Positions 1 to 6,537 of a stretch of DNA of 9,226 nucleotides are shown here, one piece after another. Below the pieces are notes generated by a model. That model worked only from the letters and a program-made list of their open reading frames with translations. It was not told the DNA's origin and searched no databases. This DNA is from JBDKTK01 sp039680225 (GTDB lineage: Bacteria; Desulfobacterota; Syntrophia; Syntrophales; UBA4778), in NCBI GenBank assembly GCA_039680225.1, contig JBDKTK010000076.1, forward strand, positions 1 through 9,226. The letters run 5' to 3'. Position 1 is the first letter of the stretch, and every line of letters begins with the position of its first letter. Made by a program: the position numbers and the translations under genes.

Positions 1-1093
1 TGCCCTTCTCCTTGCAGTTCATCACAAACCAGCGGCCGTCTTCGTTAAATGACCTTATTTTTGTATCCCGGGACACGCCGAGAAAAGTCAGGGCGGCTTT
101 CGTCACTTCCGGATCGATCTCCACGACATCGATTGCGGCGCGCTGATATTTGGACTCCAGGAAACGGGGAAAGGTGTACCCTCCACCCCCGATGAACAGC
201 GACTTGAACGGCTGCCCTGAATTTCCCGAATGCCAGCGGACGACCTCCTCGTAAATCCGGATGTACTCGTAATCCAGGTACAGCGGATCGTTGATATCAT
301 TTATTGAATGGACGAGATGGTCCAGGATAAGCGCTTCAATAAGCTCGCCCTCGCCCGAGCGGGGAGCATGCTTTTTAACCTTGATCGTGAAGTAATCGCT
401 CTCTTTGAAGAAGTAAGTCTGTTCGTCTATGGGGGCCCGGCTGCCGTAACTGTAACTCACCCAGATAAGCGGAATCATCGCCATCATAATCAGGCCGGTT
501 TTTTTCTTTTTTATGAACGCGCCCCCGAAGAACAGGGCAGAAGCCACCAGGATAGCGCCGACCGTGAACAGGAGCTTCCTGGTACCCATCAACTGGATGA
601 GATAAAAGCCCGTGGCAAACGTGCCGATTATCGACCCCAGGGTTGAAAAGGCATAAATTTTGCCGACAATGTTCCCTGTCCTGTTGAGATTATCGAGCGT
701 GAGCTTTACCACAACGGGGGATATCATTCCCAGCAGGCAGGAGGGGACAAAAAATATCGCCGTTGTGAGGATAACTATTCTCATCATCAGGCTGGTCTGG
801 AACTGAGCGGCGCCGATCAGGTTTATCAAAGGCGATATGCTGAAAGCCCCCATACCCGAAAGGAAAAGGAGCCATCCCAGGGTTGAAGCCCTCGGGAAAC
901 GGTCGGCCAGCAGTCCCCCGATGTACGCGCCGATGCTGATTCCGGCTAATACCACCCCGATGATGCTCGTCCAGGTGTAGAGAGATACTCCAACATAGGG
1001 GGCCATGATCCTCCCTGCAACAAGTTCAATTACCAGTGTGCAGAAACTCGCGATGAAAACCACCATGTTGGCTTTTATGATTTCTCTGCTCAT
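1..1093 (-). CDS. Membrane-fused spermidine synthase-like protein (MFS/spermidine synthase fusion), C-terminus outside window
   Basis: Seen: the frame is open from an ATG at 1093 to the window edge, giving 364 residues. Roughly residues 7-210 hold about seven hydrophobic segments, including the run ELVAGRIMAPYVG near 22-34 typical of membrane-fused spermidine synthases. A Rossmann methyltransferase-like domain follows, with a glycine loop GGGGYTFPR (302-310), an acidic strand end VVEIDP (323-328) and EDGRWF (351-356). Known: this fusion family joins a transporter-like N-terminus to an aminopropyltransferase-like fold. The aspartate that would decide real aminopropyl transfer lies beyond the edge, so catalysis cannot be judged, and the loop departs from the usual GGGDG. 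The start is supported by GAGGG about 5 bases upstream. It is transcribed divergently from the lipoprotein gene at 1310, probably from the promoter at 1143-1172. Polyamine synthesis is possible but not shown. Confidence 0.88.
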   Translation of the reverse strand, partial: MSREIIKANMVVFIASFCTLVIELVAGRIMAPYVGVSLYTWTSIIGVVLAGISIGAYIGGLLADRFPRASTLGWLLFLSGMGAFSISPLINLIGAAQFQTSLMMRIVILTTAIFFVPSCLLGMISPVVVKLTLDNLNRTGNIVGKIYAFSTLGSIIGTFATGFYLIQLMGTRKLLFTVGAILVASALFFGGAFIKKKKTGLIMMAMIPLIWVSYSYGSRAPIDEQTYFFKESDYFTIKVKKHAPRSGEGELIEALILDHLVHSINDINDPLYLDYEYIRIYEEVVRWHSGNSGQPFKSLFIGGGGYTFPRFLESKYQRAAIDVVEIDPEVTKAALTFLGVSRDTKIRSFNEDGRWFVMNCKEKG

Positions 1094-1142
1094 TATATCC
1101 CTCTTTTGAAAGCACCGGTCCCGGAGAAAATGTTGAGGGGCA

Positions 1143-1172
1143 ATTATTAACGAAAAAACCTTTATTTTTCAA
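1143..1172 (-). promoter_or_regulatory. Candidate sigma-70 promoter of the spermidine synthase-like gene
   Basis: On the minus strand TTGAAA (1172-1167, 5/6 to the -35 consensus) and AATAAT (1148-1143, 5/6 to the -10 consensus) are separated by 18 bases. This would start transcription near 1136, leaving a leader of about 43 nt with the GAGGG ribosome site just before the ATG at 1093. The local sequence is AT-rich, so a chance match is possible. Confidence 0.45.
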
Positions 1173-1309
1173 TTCGGAAAATTGCCACGCAGCTCTTAAG
1201 GAATCCCCTGGTCCGGCCTGATCCTGTTGGATAATAAAAATCAGGATGGGGATGATGGTAATTTGCCGTTATGTTGTATTTAAATGAGATGAATATTCCG
1301 GGGGCAAAT

Positions 1310-1660
1310 ATGAATAAAAAAGCATGCGCGGCATTCTGTTTGATCCTTGTCCTGGCCGGATGCACATATGCAGGATACCAGCGCGATTACGGGGTCGGGA
1401 CCGCGCCCGGCCTGATCGGCCCGGAAGCGGTGTACGGCCCCATGTACTACGATCCGGCGCCGAAACCGATAACGCAGGATGAGGCCGTCGCCATGGCAAA
1501 CAATTACCTGGCCTCTTTGAGTAACCCCAACCTGGGGTTGGGGAAACCGGTCAACCAGGGCGATTCGTACCATATACCCGTGGTCACCCTGGACGGCTCG
1601 CTCGTGGATATTTTCGTAGTCGATAAATTCTCCGGCTGGATAAAATCGATTTACAAATAG
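1310..1660 (+). CDS. Small lipoprotein with PepSY-like C-terminal segment
   Basis: 116 residues. The N-terminus MNKK, then a hydrophobic stretch ending in the lipobox LAGC (Cys18), marks a lipoprotein exported and anchored in the cell envelope. I chose the ATG at 1310 over the upstream in-frame ATG at 1271 because the signal peptide begins there and GGGGG lies 5 bases before it; the longer form would put 13 extra polar residues before the signal. After Cys18 there is a Tyr/Gly/Pro-rich stretch (about 19-52) and a folded-looking part (about 53-116) with TQDEAVAMANNYL and a terminal strand pair ending FSGWIKSIYK. That recalls small PepSY/YpeB-like units, a resemblance rather than a proven match. 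It is the only confident plus-strand gene. No clear promoter was found; a 6-bp inverted repeat (ATCCTG 1221-1226, CAGGAT 1242-1247) lies upstream. Function unknown. Confidence 0.85.
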   Translation: MNKKACAAFCLILVLAGCTYAGYQRDYGVGTAPGLIGPEAVYGPMYYDPAPKPITQDEAVAMANNYLASLSNPNLGLGKPVNQGDSYHIPVVTLDGSLVDIFVVDKFSGWIKSIYK

Positions 1661-1678
1661 CCGGACCGCAATTCAGCG

Positions 1679-1715
1679 AAAAAAAAAGAGCCATGACCAG
1701 GGGCCATGGCTCTTT
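1679..1715 (-). terminator. Rho-independent terminator of the CoA-transferase unit
   Basis: A perfect 11-bp stem (1685-1695 with 1705-1715, arm AAAGAGCCATG) closes a 9-nt loop. On the minus strand the stem runs into nine U residues (A-run 1679-1687 on plus), a strong intrinsic terminator 23 bases beyond the beta-subunit stop. On the plus strand only three U follow the stem, so it would serve the convergent lipoprotein gene less well, though it may work both ways. Confidence 0.9.
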
Positions 1716-1737
1716 CCGTAAATCTATTCAGGACACA

Positions 1738-2508
1738 CTATCTTCCGATAACGTATCTGTAAGGATCTATAACTTCCCTGAGGATCTGAAGCTCTTCCGC
1801 CTTGGGAGGAGGATTCTCAATTATCTTCTTGGCTTTCAGAAGCTCAAAACCGCAGTTATCCTGGACGTCTTTCTCGGAGTAACCGGGGTTGACCGCGATG
1901 ATCCTCATCCTCTTGGATTCCGGCTCGAAATCCATAACGGCCATGTTGGTGATTATCTTGTAGGGGCCGGCTCCCAGGGGAAGACCGGATTTGGCTCTCG
2001 AATCGCCGCCCTGCAGCCATCCGGGGGTCGTTACATAGCTGGCCTTCTCCGCGAACCTTTTGGGGTCCTGGGGGGTCATGACCATCATCCTCCAGCAGAA
2101 GGAGCCGAAATCATTCGCGCCGCCGCTGCCGGGGAAGCGGACTTTGGGTTTCTGGTGGTCCGGACCGATACGGGTCGAGTTCAGGTTCCCGTACATATCG
2201 ATCTGGGCGCCGCCGAGGAATGTATAATCAAGCAAGCCCCTGCAGGCAGTTTCCATAATTTCGCACATACCGCTCGCCATGACGGCCTTATAGGTTGTCC
2301 TGGAGTCGCCGACGGAAATGGGCATTTCGGGAATAAGGGGGGCAGCTCCGCCCGCCTCAAACAATATGACGAGATTGGGGGACCCGGTTTTCTGGGCCAG
2401 CATGGCCGCCGCGCATGGCGCACCGGTTCCGACACCGACAGAGGCGCCGTCTTCCAGCTCCCTGGCTGCGGTGCAAATCATTAATTCCATGGTATTGTAA
2501 TCAGCCAT
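1738..2508 (-). CDS. Class I CoA-transferase, beta subunit (GctB-like)
   Basis: 256 residues. Transfers CoA between acids as a heteromer with the alpha subunit encoded just upstream; cytoplasmic. Seen: GVGTGAPCAAAMLA (25-38), ILFEAGG (48-54) with Glu51 at the place of the catalytic glutamate of glutaconate CoA-transferase beta chains, the family motif GGAQIDMYGNLNST (99-112), and FPGSGGAND (125-133). Known: in class I enzymes this glutamate forms a glutamyl-CoA thioester; the related IpdAB ring-cleaving hydrolases of steroid breakdown lack it. Its presence argues for a true transferase. The ATG start has AAAGGAGG 8 bases upstream and lies 16 bp after the alpha-subunit gene. The substrate (glutaconate, a 3-oxoacid, an aryl or other short acid) cannot be told. 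The gene ends 23 bp before a strong terminator. Confidence 0.92.
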   Translation of the reverse strand: MADYNTMELMICTAARELEDGASVGVGTGAPCAAAMLAQKTGSPNLVILFEAGGAAPLIPEMPISVGDSRTTYKAVMASGMCEIMETACRGLLDYTFLGGAQIDMYGNLNSTRIGPDHQKPKVRFPGSGGANDFGSFCWRMMVMTPQDPKRFAEKASYVTTPGWLQGGDSRAKSGLPLGAGPYKIITNMAVMDFEPESKRMRIIAVNPGYSEKDVQDNCGFELLKAKKIIENPPPKAEELQILREVIDPYRYVIGR

Positions 2509-2524
2509 CGTTATATCCTCCTTT

Positions 2525-3517
2525 CTAAGCCCTCGCGCCTATGAACATGAATTCTTTTTGCCTCAGCATTTGCATCTTCTTCATGCCGCCGTTCTTGTCA
2601 ATGTACTCAAAGTGGTCTTTGCAGCTGTAGATGTTCTTGTCCAGGAATTTCTTGAATTCCTCGGGGTTCTCTTCCACCTTGAGCCATTCCCTGATGTGTT
2701 CCTCGTCGGAGAAGTATTCGCCGTACATGTTGCCGGGATAGCTTCCGAACGGCACTTCGCACACTGCGTCCACGCACCAGTAGGGAATGAACGTGTAGCT
2801 GGGGTCTCTGCGGATCTCTTCGTTGGAGATCAGTCTTTCGGTGGTGATGATAAGTCTCTTGGCTGCCCTGGCCGTATCAAAGTCGGATACCGTGATACCC
2901 CGGACACGGCAGTTGCCGTAAATATCGGCCTCGTGTACGTGGATGGCCGCTACGTCGGGGTAAATTGCGGGCATCGCCGCATACTTGGTACCCGTGAACG
3001 GGCACTCGATAATTTTGGCGCCGCTGTATTTGAATGTGTCAGTTCCCATGATGTTGCGCGCGGGATAGAAAGAAACGCCGGCTGAAGCCGCTTTCAACCG
3101 GACTGAAAGGGAGTAGTTCGTCCACTCCGAAACATCAACCTTACCGCTCTCCATGTACTTCCTGGCGTTGGGGGAGAGCCCTCTGGCCTCGAGTCCCACG
3201 ATGTAGGCCACATCGAGCTTGTTAAACACTTCGCCGGCGCAGAGTATCTGGAAATCGTGGGTAGCAGTGTGACCCGCAAAACCCATGTTTTTCCTGCCCT
3301 GCCTCAGCAGCTCGTGACATACGGCTGCCGGGATCCTGTTGGCGCCGAATCCGCCGACGACCAGGTAATCGCCGTCTTTCGTAAATTTCGTCACCGCCTC
3401 TTTGACGGTCATGACTTTGCTTTCCAACTTGCGGCTTTTCTGACGGAAGAATTCTCTTGCTTTATCCGCATTTGGATCCGTAAATATTTTGCCAATTCCT
3501 TCTGCAAGTACGTTCAC
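2525..3517 (-). CDS. Class I CoA-transferase, alpha subunit (GctA-like)
   Basis: 330 residues, partner of the beta subunit downstream. Seen: VMTVKEAVTKFTKDGDYL at 35-52 opens the CoA-transferase fold, followed by a glycine-rich loop VVGGFGANRIP (53-63), EWTNYSLSVRLKAASAG (131-147), a PARNIMGTD segment (152-160) and the family signature AIHVHEADIYGN (191-202). About 34 residues precede the conserved fold, slightly longer than I would expect, but the start is well supported: a GTG codon 8 bases after a perfect AAGGAGGT (3533-3526). Two separate subunits in the order alpha-beta is the usual layout of glutaconate-type transferases. The immediate neighbours include no dehydratase, acyl-CoA dehydrogenase or ligase that would reveal the pathway. 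A fermentative or syntrophic acid-activation role is inference. Confidence 0.92.
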   Translation of the reverse strand: MNVLAEGIGKIFTDPNADKAREFFRQKSRKLESKVMTVKEAVTKFTKDGDYLVVGGFGANRIPAAVCHELLRQGRKNMGFAGHTATHDFQILCAGEVFNKLDVAYIVGLEARGLSPNARKYMESGKVDVSEWTNYSLSVRLKAASAGVSFYPARNIMGTDTFKYSGAKIIECPFTGTKYAAMPAIYPDVAAIHVHEADIYGNCRVRGITVSDFDTARAAKRLIITTERLISNEEIRRDPSYTFIPYWCVDAVCEVPFGSYPGNMYGEYFSDEEHIREWLKVEENPEEFKKFLDKNIYSCKDHFEYIDKNGGMKKMQMLRQKEFMFIGARA

Positions 3518-3602
3518 CGGACCTTACCTCCTTCTGTTTATTGAACTTCATACTATCGAACCAGCCTGAATCACCGTACAAATGTGTCTGTGGTTCGCTT
3601 TT

Positions 3603-3618
3603 AGTCACATCTGTCACT
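3603..3618. promoter_or_regulatory. Imperfect 16-bp palindrome, possible operator for the CoA-transferase genes
   Basis: AGTCACATCTGTCACT pairs with itself at 6 of 8 positions; the minus strand can also be read as a direct repeat GTGAC-N4-GTGAC. It begins a few bases downstream of the predicted transcription start, where a repressor would block the polymerase. No known binding consensus was matched. Confidence 0.3.
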
Positions 3619-3628
3619 AAATAGACGG

Positions 3629-3657
3629 CGTATAACATACCGCGCTTTGACATTCAA
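3629..3657 (-). promoter_or_regulatory. Candidate promoter of the CoA-transferase unit
   Basis: Minus-strand TTGAAT (3657-3652, 4/6) and TATACG (3634-3629, 4/6) are spaced by exactly 17 bases. The predicted start is near 3622, giving a leader of about 105 nt. Each box is only a fair match; spacing and position are the main support. Confidence 0.35.
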
Positions 3658-3677
3658 TAAAAAACGGCTTCAACGCC

Positions 3678-4151
3678 TCAAGATTTGGGTTTCTTTCGAC
3701 CCGAATCCTGCTTTGAATCCAGGGCTTTTCGCAGTTTGTCCGCCAGTGTCCCCATTCCGGATTGCCCCGCTCCCCCGAAAACAAGCGGGCATTCTTTCTT
3801 GCCTTCGCCCGCGATAAAGTCCCCGAGCAGCTCGCGGCTGTGGGCGTCTTCATGACAGTATACGCAAAGATTTTCCCAATTTGAGCCGTCCGGGGGGTTG
3901 TTGAAGTGGTTTCCGTCCTTGTGATGGACGGTCAAAAGGTGCCGGGTCGAGGCATCGAACTCGCGGGCGCACCTGGCGCATATCAGGCCATGGATCGCGA
4001 GGGACCTCTCGCGGTAATCGTCGCTTTTGCGGGATTCTGTTTTAAGTTCCCTGACAACATCCTCGGGCGGCCTTTCACTCTTAGGTTTTTCCGGGGTGGT
4101 GGCCGAAGACCGGATCCGCCCTCCCCGGTTGCCGTAACTGACTTTTCCCAT
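3678..4151 (-). CDS. yajD: YajD-like HNH nuclease family protein
   Basis: 157 residues. Residues 46-106 resemble E. coli YajD closely: YRERSLAIHGLICARC, then LTVHHKDGNHFNNPPDGSNW and ENLCVYCHEDAHS. Four cysteines in two CxxC pairs (Cys58/61 and Cys96/99) should hold a structural zinc, and His77, Asn91 or Asn94, and His100 fit the HNH catalytic core. Known: YajD belongs to the HNH superfamily, but its cellular substrate is not established as far as I know. It is longer than the roughly 115-aa E. coli protein, with a basic, polar N-terminal extension of about 42 residues and a Lys-rich tail. The ATG at 4151 is supported by GAGG 4 bases upstream, rather close. It lies 47 bp after the cyclophilin gene and past a small hairpin, so it may be the last gene of the purB cluster or weakly separate. 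Confidence 0.87.
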   Translation of the reverse strand: MGKVSYGNRGGRIRSSATTPEKPKSERPPEDVVRELKTESRKSDDYRERSLAIHGLICARCAREFDASTRHLLTVHHKDGNHFNNPPDGSNWENLCVYCHEDAHSRELLGDFIAGEGKKECPLVFGGAGQSGMGTLADKLRKALDSKQDSGRKKPKS

Positions 4152-4171
4152 AAATCCTCAAATATAATTTA

Positions 4172-4185
4172 CCCCTCTGGAGGGG
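4172..4185 (-). other. Short GC-rich hairpin between the cyclophilin and yajD-like genes
   Basis: CCCCT and AGGGG pair perfectly around a CTGG loop (six pairs if the loop tightens to two bases). On the minus strand the stem is followed by a TA-rich run without a true U-tract. It could attenuate or stabilise the transcript, but is too short to call a terminator. Confidence 0.35.
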
Positions 4186-4198
4186 GAACAGGATGAGA

Positions 4199-4807
4199 TC
4201 ATTTCCTGTCCAGGACCTTGTTCCATTTATCGAGCTGGTCCTTGTACTTCTCCGCCAGCGGCGAATAATCTCCTTCAATATCTATCGAATTGATCTTGTC
4301 TCCCTGGACGATGCTGTCGACCACCTTCTGATCCTGCGCGTCCACGACTTCCCCGAAAATCGTGTGTTTGTAATCGAGCCAGGGTGTCGGCACATGGGTT
4401 ATGAAGAACTGGCTGCCGTTCGTATTCGGGCCGGCATTCGCCATGGAGAGGATACCCGGCTTGCTGTGCCTCAGGTCCGGGGAAAACTCATCAGGGAAAC
4501 TGTATCCGGGCCCCCCGATTCCGGTCCCGACCGGGCAGCCGCCCTGGATCATGAAATCCGGGATGACCCTGTGGAACTTAAGCCCGTTGTAAAAACCTCT
4601 TTTCGAGAGGTTCACGAAATTGAGGACCGTCAAGGGCGCCTGGTCCGGGAACAGCTTAAGCCTGATATCGCCCTTGCTTGTGTGAATAGTTGCTTTCAAT
4701 GAATCGCTCATCTTTCCTTCTTTCTGTATTGTATTTTTTTCTGCATGGAAGCATGCAGTTGCCGCAAATAATCCAATAATCAAAACAATCAGACGCAATA
4801 TTTTCAT
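4199..4807 (-). CDS. Peptidyl-prolyl cis-trans isomerase, cyclophilin type, predicted lipoprotein
   Basis: 202 residues. Residues 1-19 form a lipoprotein-like signal (MKILR, hydrophobic run, ATAC with Cys19), predicting an envelope-anchored enzyme that catalyses proline isomerisation during protein folding; alanine rather than leucine at -3 makes the lipobox imperfect. The cyclophilin domain (about 38-170) keeps the active site: FHRVIPDFMIQGG (78-90, with Arg80, Phe85, Gln88), GSQFFIT (131-137), Trp143 and His148. The C-terminal 30 residues are charged and probably helical. AAGGAG lies 4 bases before the ATG at 4807, which is 18 bp past ychF, so the two are likely cotranscribed. A second in-frame ATG (Met33, 4711) has its own AAGGA 3 bases upstream and would give a signal-less 170-aa cytoplasmic form. 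Confidence 0.93.
   Translation of the reverse strand: MKILRLIVLIIGLFAATACFHAEKNTIQKEGKMSDSLKATIHTSKGDIRLKLFPDQAPLTVLNFVNLSKRGFYNGLKFHRVIPDFMIQGGCPVGTGIGGPGYSFPDEFSPDLRHSKPGILSMANAGPNTNGSQFFITHVPTPWLDYKHTIFGEVVDAQDQKVVDSIVQGDKINSIDIEGDYSPLAEKYKDQLDKWNKVLDRK
4709..4720 (-). promoter_or_regulatory. Possible internal ribosome site and start codon in the cyclophilin gene
   Basis: Minus-strand GAAGGAAAG directly precedes an in-frame ATG (4711-4709) encoding Met33. Translation from here would skip the lipoprotein signal and start MSDSLKATIHTSKGD, a normal N-terminus for cytoplasmic cyclophilins. The 3-base spacing is short, so this is only a candidate second start. Confidence 0.35.
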
Positions 4808-4825
4808 TCTGCTCCTTTCAGGCTG

Positions 4826-5920
4826 TTAAACATTGAACCTGAACAGGACAATGTCCCCGTCCTGCATCACATAATCCTTCCCCTCGGAGCGGACCAGGCC
4901 TTTCTCCCGGGCCGGCGCGAGGCCCCCCATTTTTGTAAAATCAGCGTAGTGAAGGACTTCGGCGCGAATGAAGCCCCGCTCCATATCGGAATGGATCCTG
5001 CCCGCCGCCTCGGGGGCCTTTGTCCCCTTCCCGATTGTCCAGGCCCGCAGTTCGGGGCCGACTGTCGTATAAAATGTTATATACCCCAGAAGTTCGTAAC
5101 CGGCCCTGATCAGCTTTTCCAGGCCGGATTCCTCCAGCCCCAGGTCGTCCATGAAGTCCTTTCTCACGGCTTCCGGCAAATGGGCAATTTCCGCTTCCAG
5201 GTCGCCGCAGATCGTGATCACGCCCGATCCTTCCCGCCCGGCGTATTTCTTTAAAGCGTCAACGTGCGCGCTTTCCTTTTTCAGCCCCTGCTCGTCAACA
5301 TTGGCGACATAGAGCACCTTTTTTGCGGAGAGCAGGTGCAGGTCTTCGATATAATTTTTAGATTCTTCGTCCCCGAGCATCTCGCGGGCCGGGATGCCCT
5401 TGTCCAGGGATTCCCTGAGGTTTTTCAAAAACTCGACCGCTTTGAAGAGAGACTTGTCGCCCGTCCGCAGCAGTTTCTCGTCCCGCGCGAACCTCCGGTC
5501 CACGGTCTCCAGGTCGGCGAGGACCAGTTCCGTGTTGACGATTTCCACGTCGCGCACCGGGTCGACCTCCCCGGTCACATGCACGACGTCCGGGTTCTCG
5601 AAGCAGCGGACCACGTGCACTACGGCCTCGACCTCCCTGATATGCCCGAGGAACTTGTTGCCCAGCCCCTCGCCGCGGCTCGCTCCCTTCACCAGCCCGG
5701 CGATGTCGAGAAACTCCATCGTGGTATAAGTCACTTTCGGCGGATTGATTATCGAAGCAATTTTTTCCAGGCGTTTATCGGGGACTTTGACAATGCCGAC
5801 GTTGGGGTCGATCGTGCAGAAGGGATAATTCGCCACTTCGGCCCCGGCTGCCGTGAGCGCGTTAAATATCGTTGATTTGCCTACATTGGGCAGGCCTATG
5901 ATTCCACATCTGAAACCCAT
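4826..5920 (-). CDS. ychF: YchF/OLA1-family ribosome-associated ATPase
   Basis: 364 residues, essentially the usual length (about 363 in E. coli). It binds nucleotide and associates with ribosomes; the family prefers ATP over GTP and is linked to translation and stress responses. Seen: P-loop GLPNVGKST (9-17), NYPFCTIDPN (31-40), DIAGLVKGASRGEGLGN (72-88) with the Walker B-type Asp72, and NVDE (207-210) in place of the NKxD of true GTPases, the change that goes with ATP specificity. A TGS domain closes the protein (about 280-364, from TFYTTVG to DIVLFRFNV). The ATG at 5920 has AGAAGG about 10 bases upstream. It sits 18 bp after the lipoprotein gene and 18 bp before the cyclophilin gene, in a tight operon. 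Confidence 0.97.
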   Translation of the reverse strand: MGFRCGIIGLPNVGKSTIFNALTAAGAEVANYPFCTIDPNVGIVKVPDKRLEKIASIINPPKVTYTTMEFLDIAGLVKGASRGEGLGNKFLGHIREVEAVVHVVRCFENPDVVHVTGEVDPVRDVEIVNTELVLADLETVDRRFARDEKLLRTGDKSLFKAVEFLKNLRESLDKGIPAREMLGDEESKNYIEDLHLLSAKKVLYVANVDEQGLKKESAHVDALKKYAGREGSGVITICGDLEAEIAHLPEAVRKDFMDDLGLEESGLEKLIRAGYELLGYITFYTTVGPELRAWTIGKGTKAPEAAGRIHSDMERGFIRAEVLHYADFTKMGGLAPAREKGLVRSEGKDYVMQDGDIVLFRFNV

Positions 5921-5938
5921 GGGCGGGTTACCTTCTGA

Positions 5939-6535
5939 TCAACTCCATTCGAGCGTAATCGTTCCCAGCACGCTCGTAAACACCAATTTTTTCTTCACGT
6001 CGTCCGGCTGGCGCGGGAACCTGAGCGTATAAAATTTGCCGTGGTACTGGTTTATATAGGGATAAAACTGCTCCACGACGGGGGTTATCCTGTTTATCCG
6101 CCTGATCTCAACGGGGTGGACCTGGTTGCCTTTTTCGTCCAGCAGAAAGATCTTCCAGGACGACTCGGCCCGCGAAAAATCGTTGGCTTCAAAATCCGCC
6201 GTATACGCGTAAAAGCTGAATTCCGTCTCTTCGGCCGACATCTCTTTCATGAGCTGGGCCTTTTGCTGCTCGGCCTCCCTGGGCAACAGGTATATCCGGG
6301 AGTACTCCCTTACATATGAGTCCTTGAACTGCCTGCTTTTATACGTGCATACGACTTTCAGGTTAGTTTCAAATTCGGAATAAACGGTATTGGTCCTGGT
6401 CCACGCCGCCAGGTCCCTGATGTATTCATCCGATACGCCCTTTTTCTTGGCTATATCGGTGTATTCCTGGACCCGGGCGCAGCCGGCCAGGGCTGCAATC
6501 AGGATCAGGACCATTGCCAGAAAACGCTTTGTCAT
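5939..6535 (-). CDS. Unrecognised lipoprotein
   Basis: 198 residues. MTKR followed by a hydrophobic run and lipobox LAGC (Cys19) indicate a lipid-anchored envelope protein. I do not recognise the rest. Residues about 20-50 are helical and charged; the remainder alternates short hydrophobic and polar stretches (for example TEFSFYAYTADF, ESSWKIFLLDEKGN, KKLVFTSVLGTITLEWS) consistent with a beta-rich domain. No catalytic motif is visible. Two cysteines remain (19 and 63). The ATG starts 2 bp after the purB stop, and its ribosome site AAGGG is formed by the last codons of purB, so the two are probably translationally linked. Lying between purB and ychF, it is likely expressed constitutively, but nothing ties its role to either. 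Confidence 0.87.
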   Translation of the reverse strand: MTKRFLAMVLILIAALAGCARVQEYTDIAKKKGVSDEYIRDLAAWTRTNTVYSEFETNLKVVCTYKSRQFKDSYVREYSRIYLLPREAEQQKAQLMKEMSAEETEFSFYAYTADFEANDFSRAESSWKIFLLDEKGNQVHPVEIRRINRITPVVEQFYPYINQYHGKFYTLRFPRQPDDVKKKLVFTSVLGTITLEWS

Positions 6536-6537
6536 GA

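Noticed and set aside
1693..2484. Long plus-strand open frame (263 codons) opposite the beta-subunit gene
   Set aside because: It is an antisense shadow of a clearly conserved CoA-transferase gene, begins inside the terminator hairpin and shows no recognisable domain.
3462..3653. Minus-strand 63-codon frame overlapping the start of the alpha-subunit gene
   Set aside because: It spans the promoter, palindrome and ribosome site of the CoA-transferase unit and has no ribosome site of its own.
3661..3680. Possible terminator after the yajD-like gene (GGC-GTTGAA-GCC then T6 on the minus strand)
   Set aside because: The U-tract is good but the stem is only 3 bp and does not extend, so an intrinsic terminator is not supported.
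5264..5875. Plus-strand open frame (203 codons) opposite ychF
   Set aside because: Mirror of ychF codons in a GC-biased gene; no independent coding evidence.
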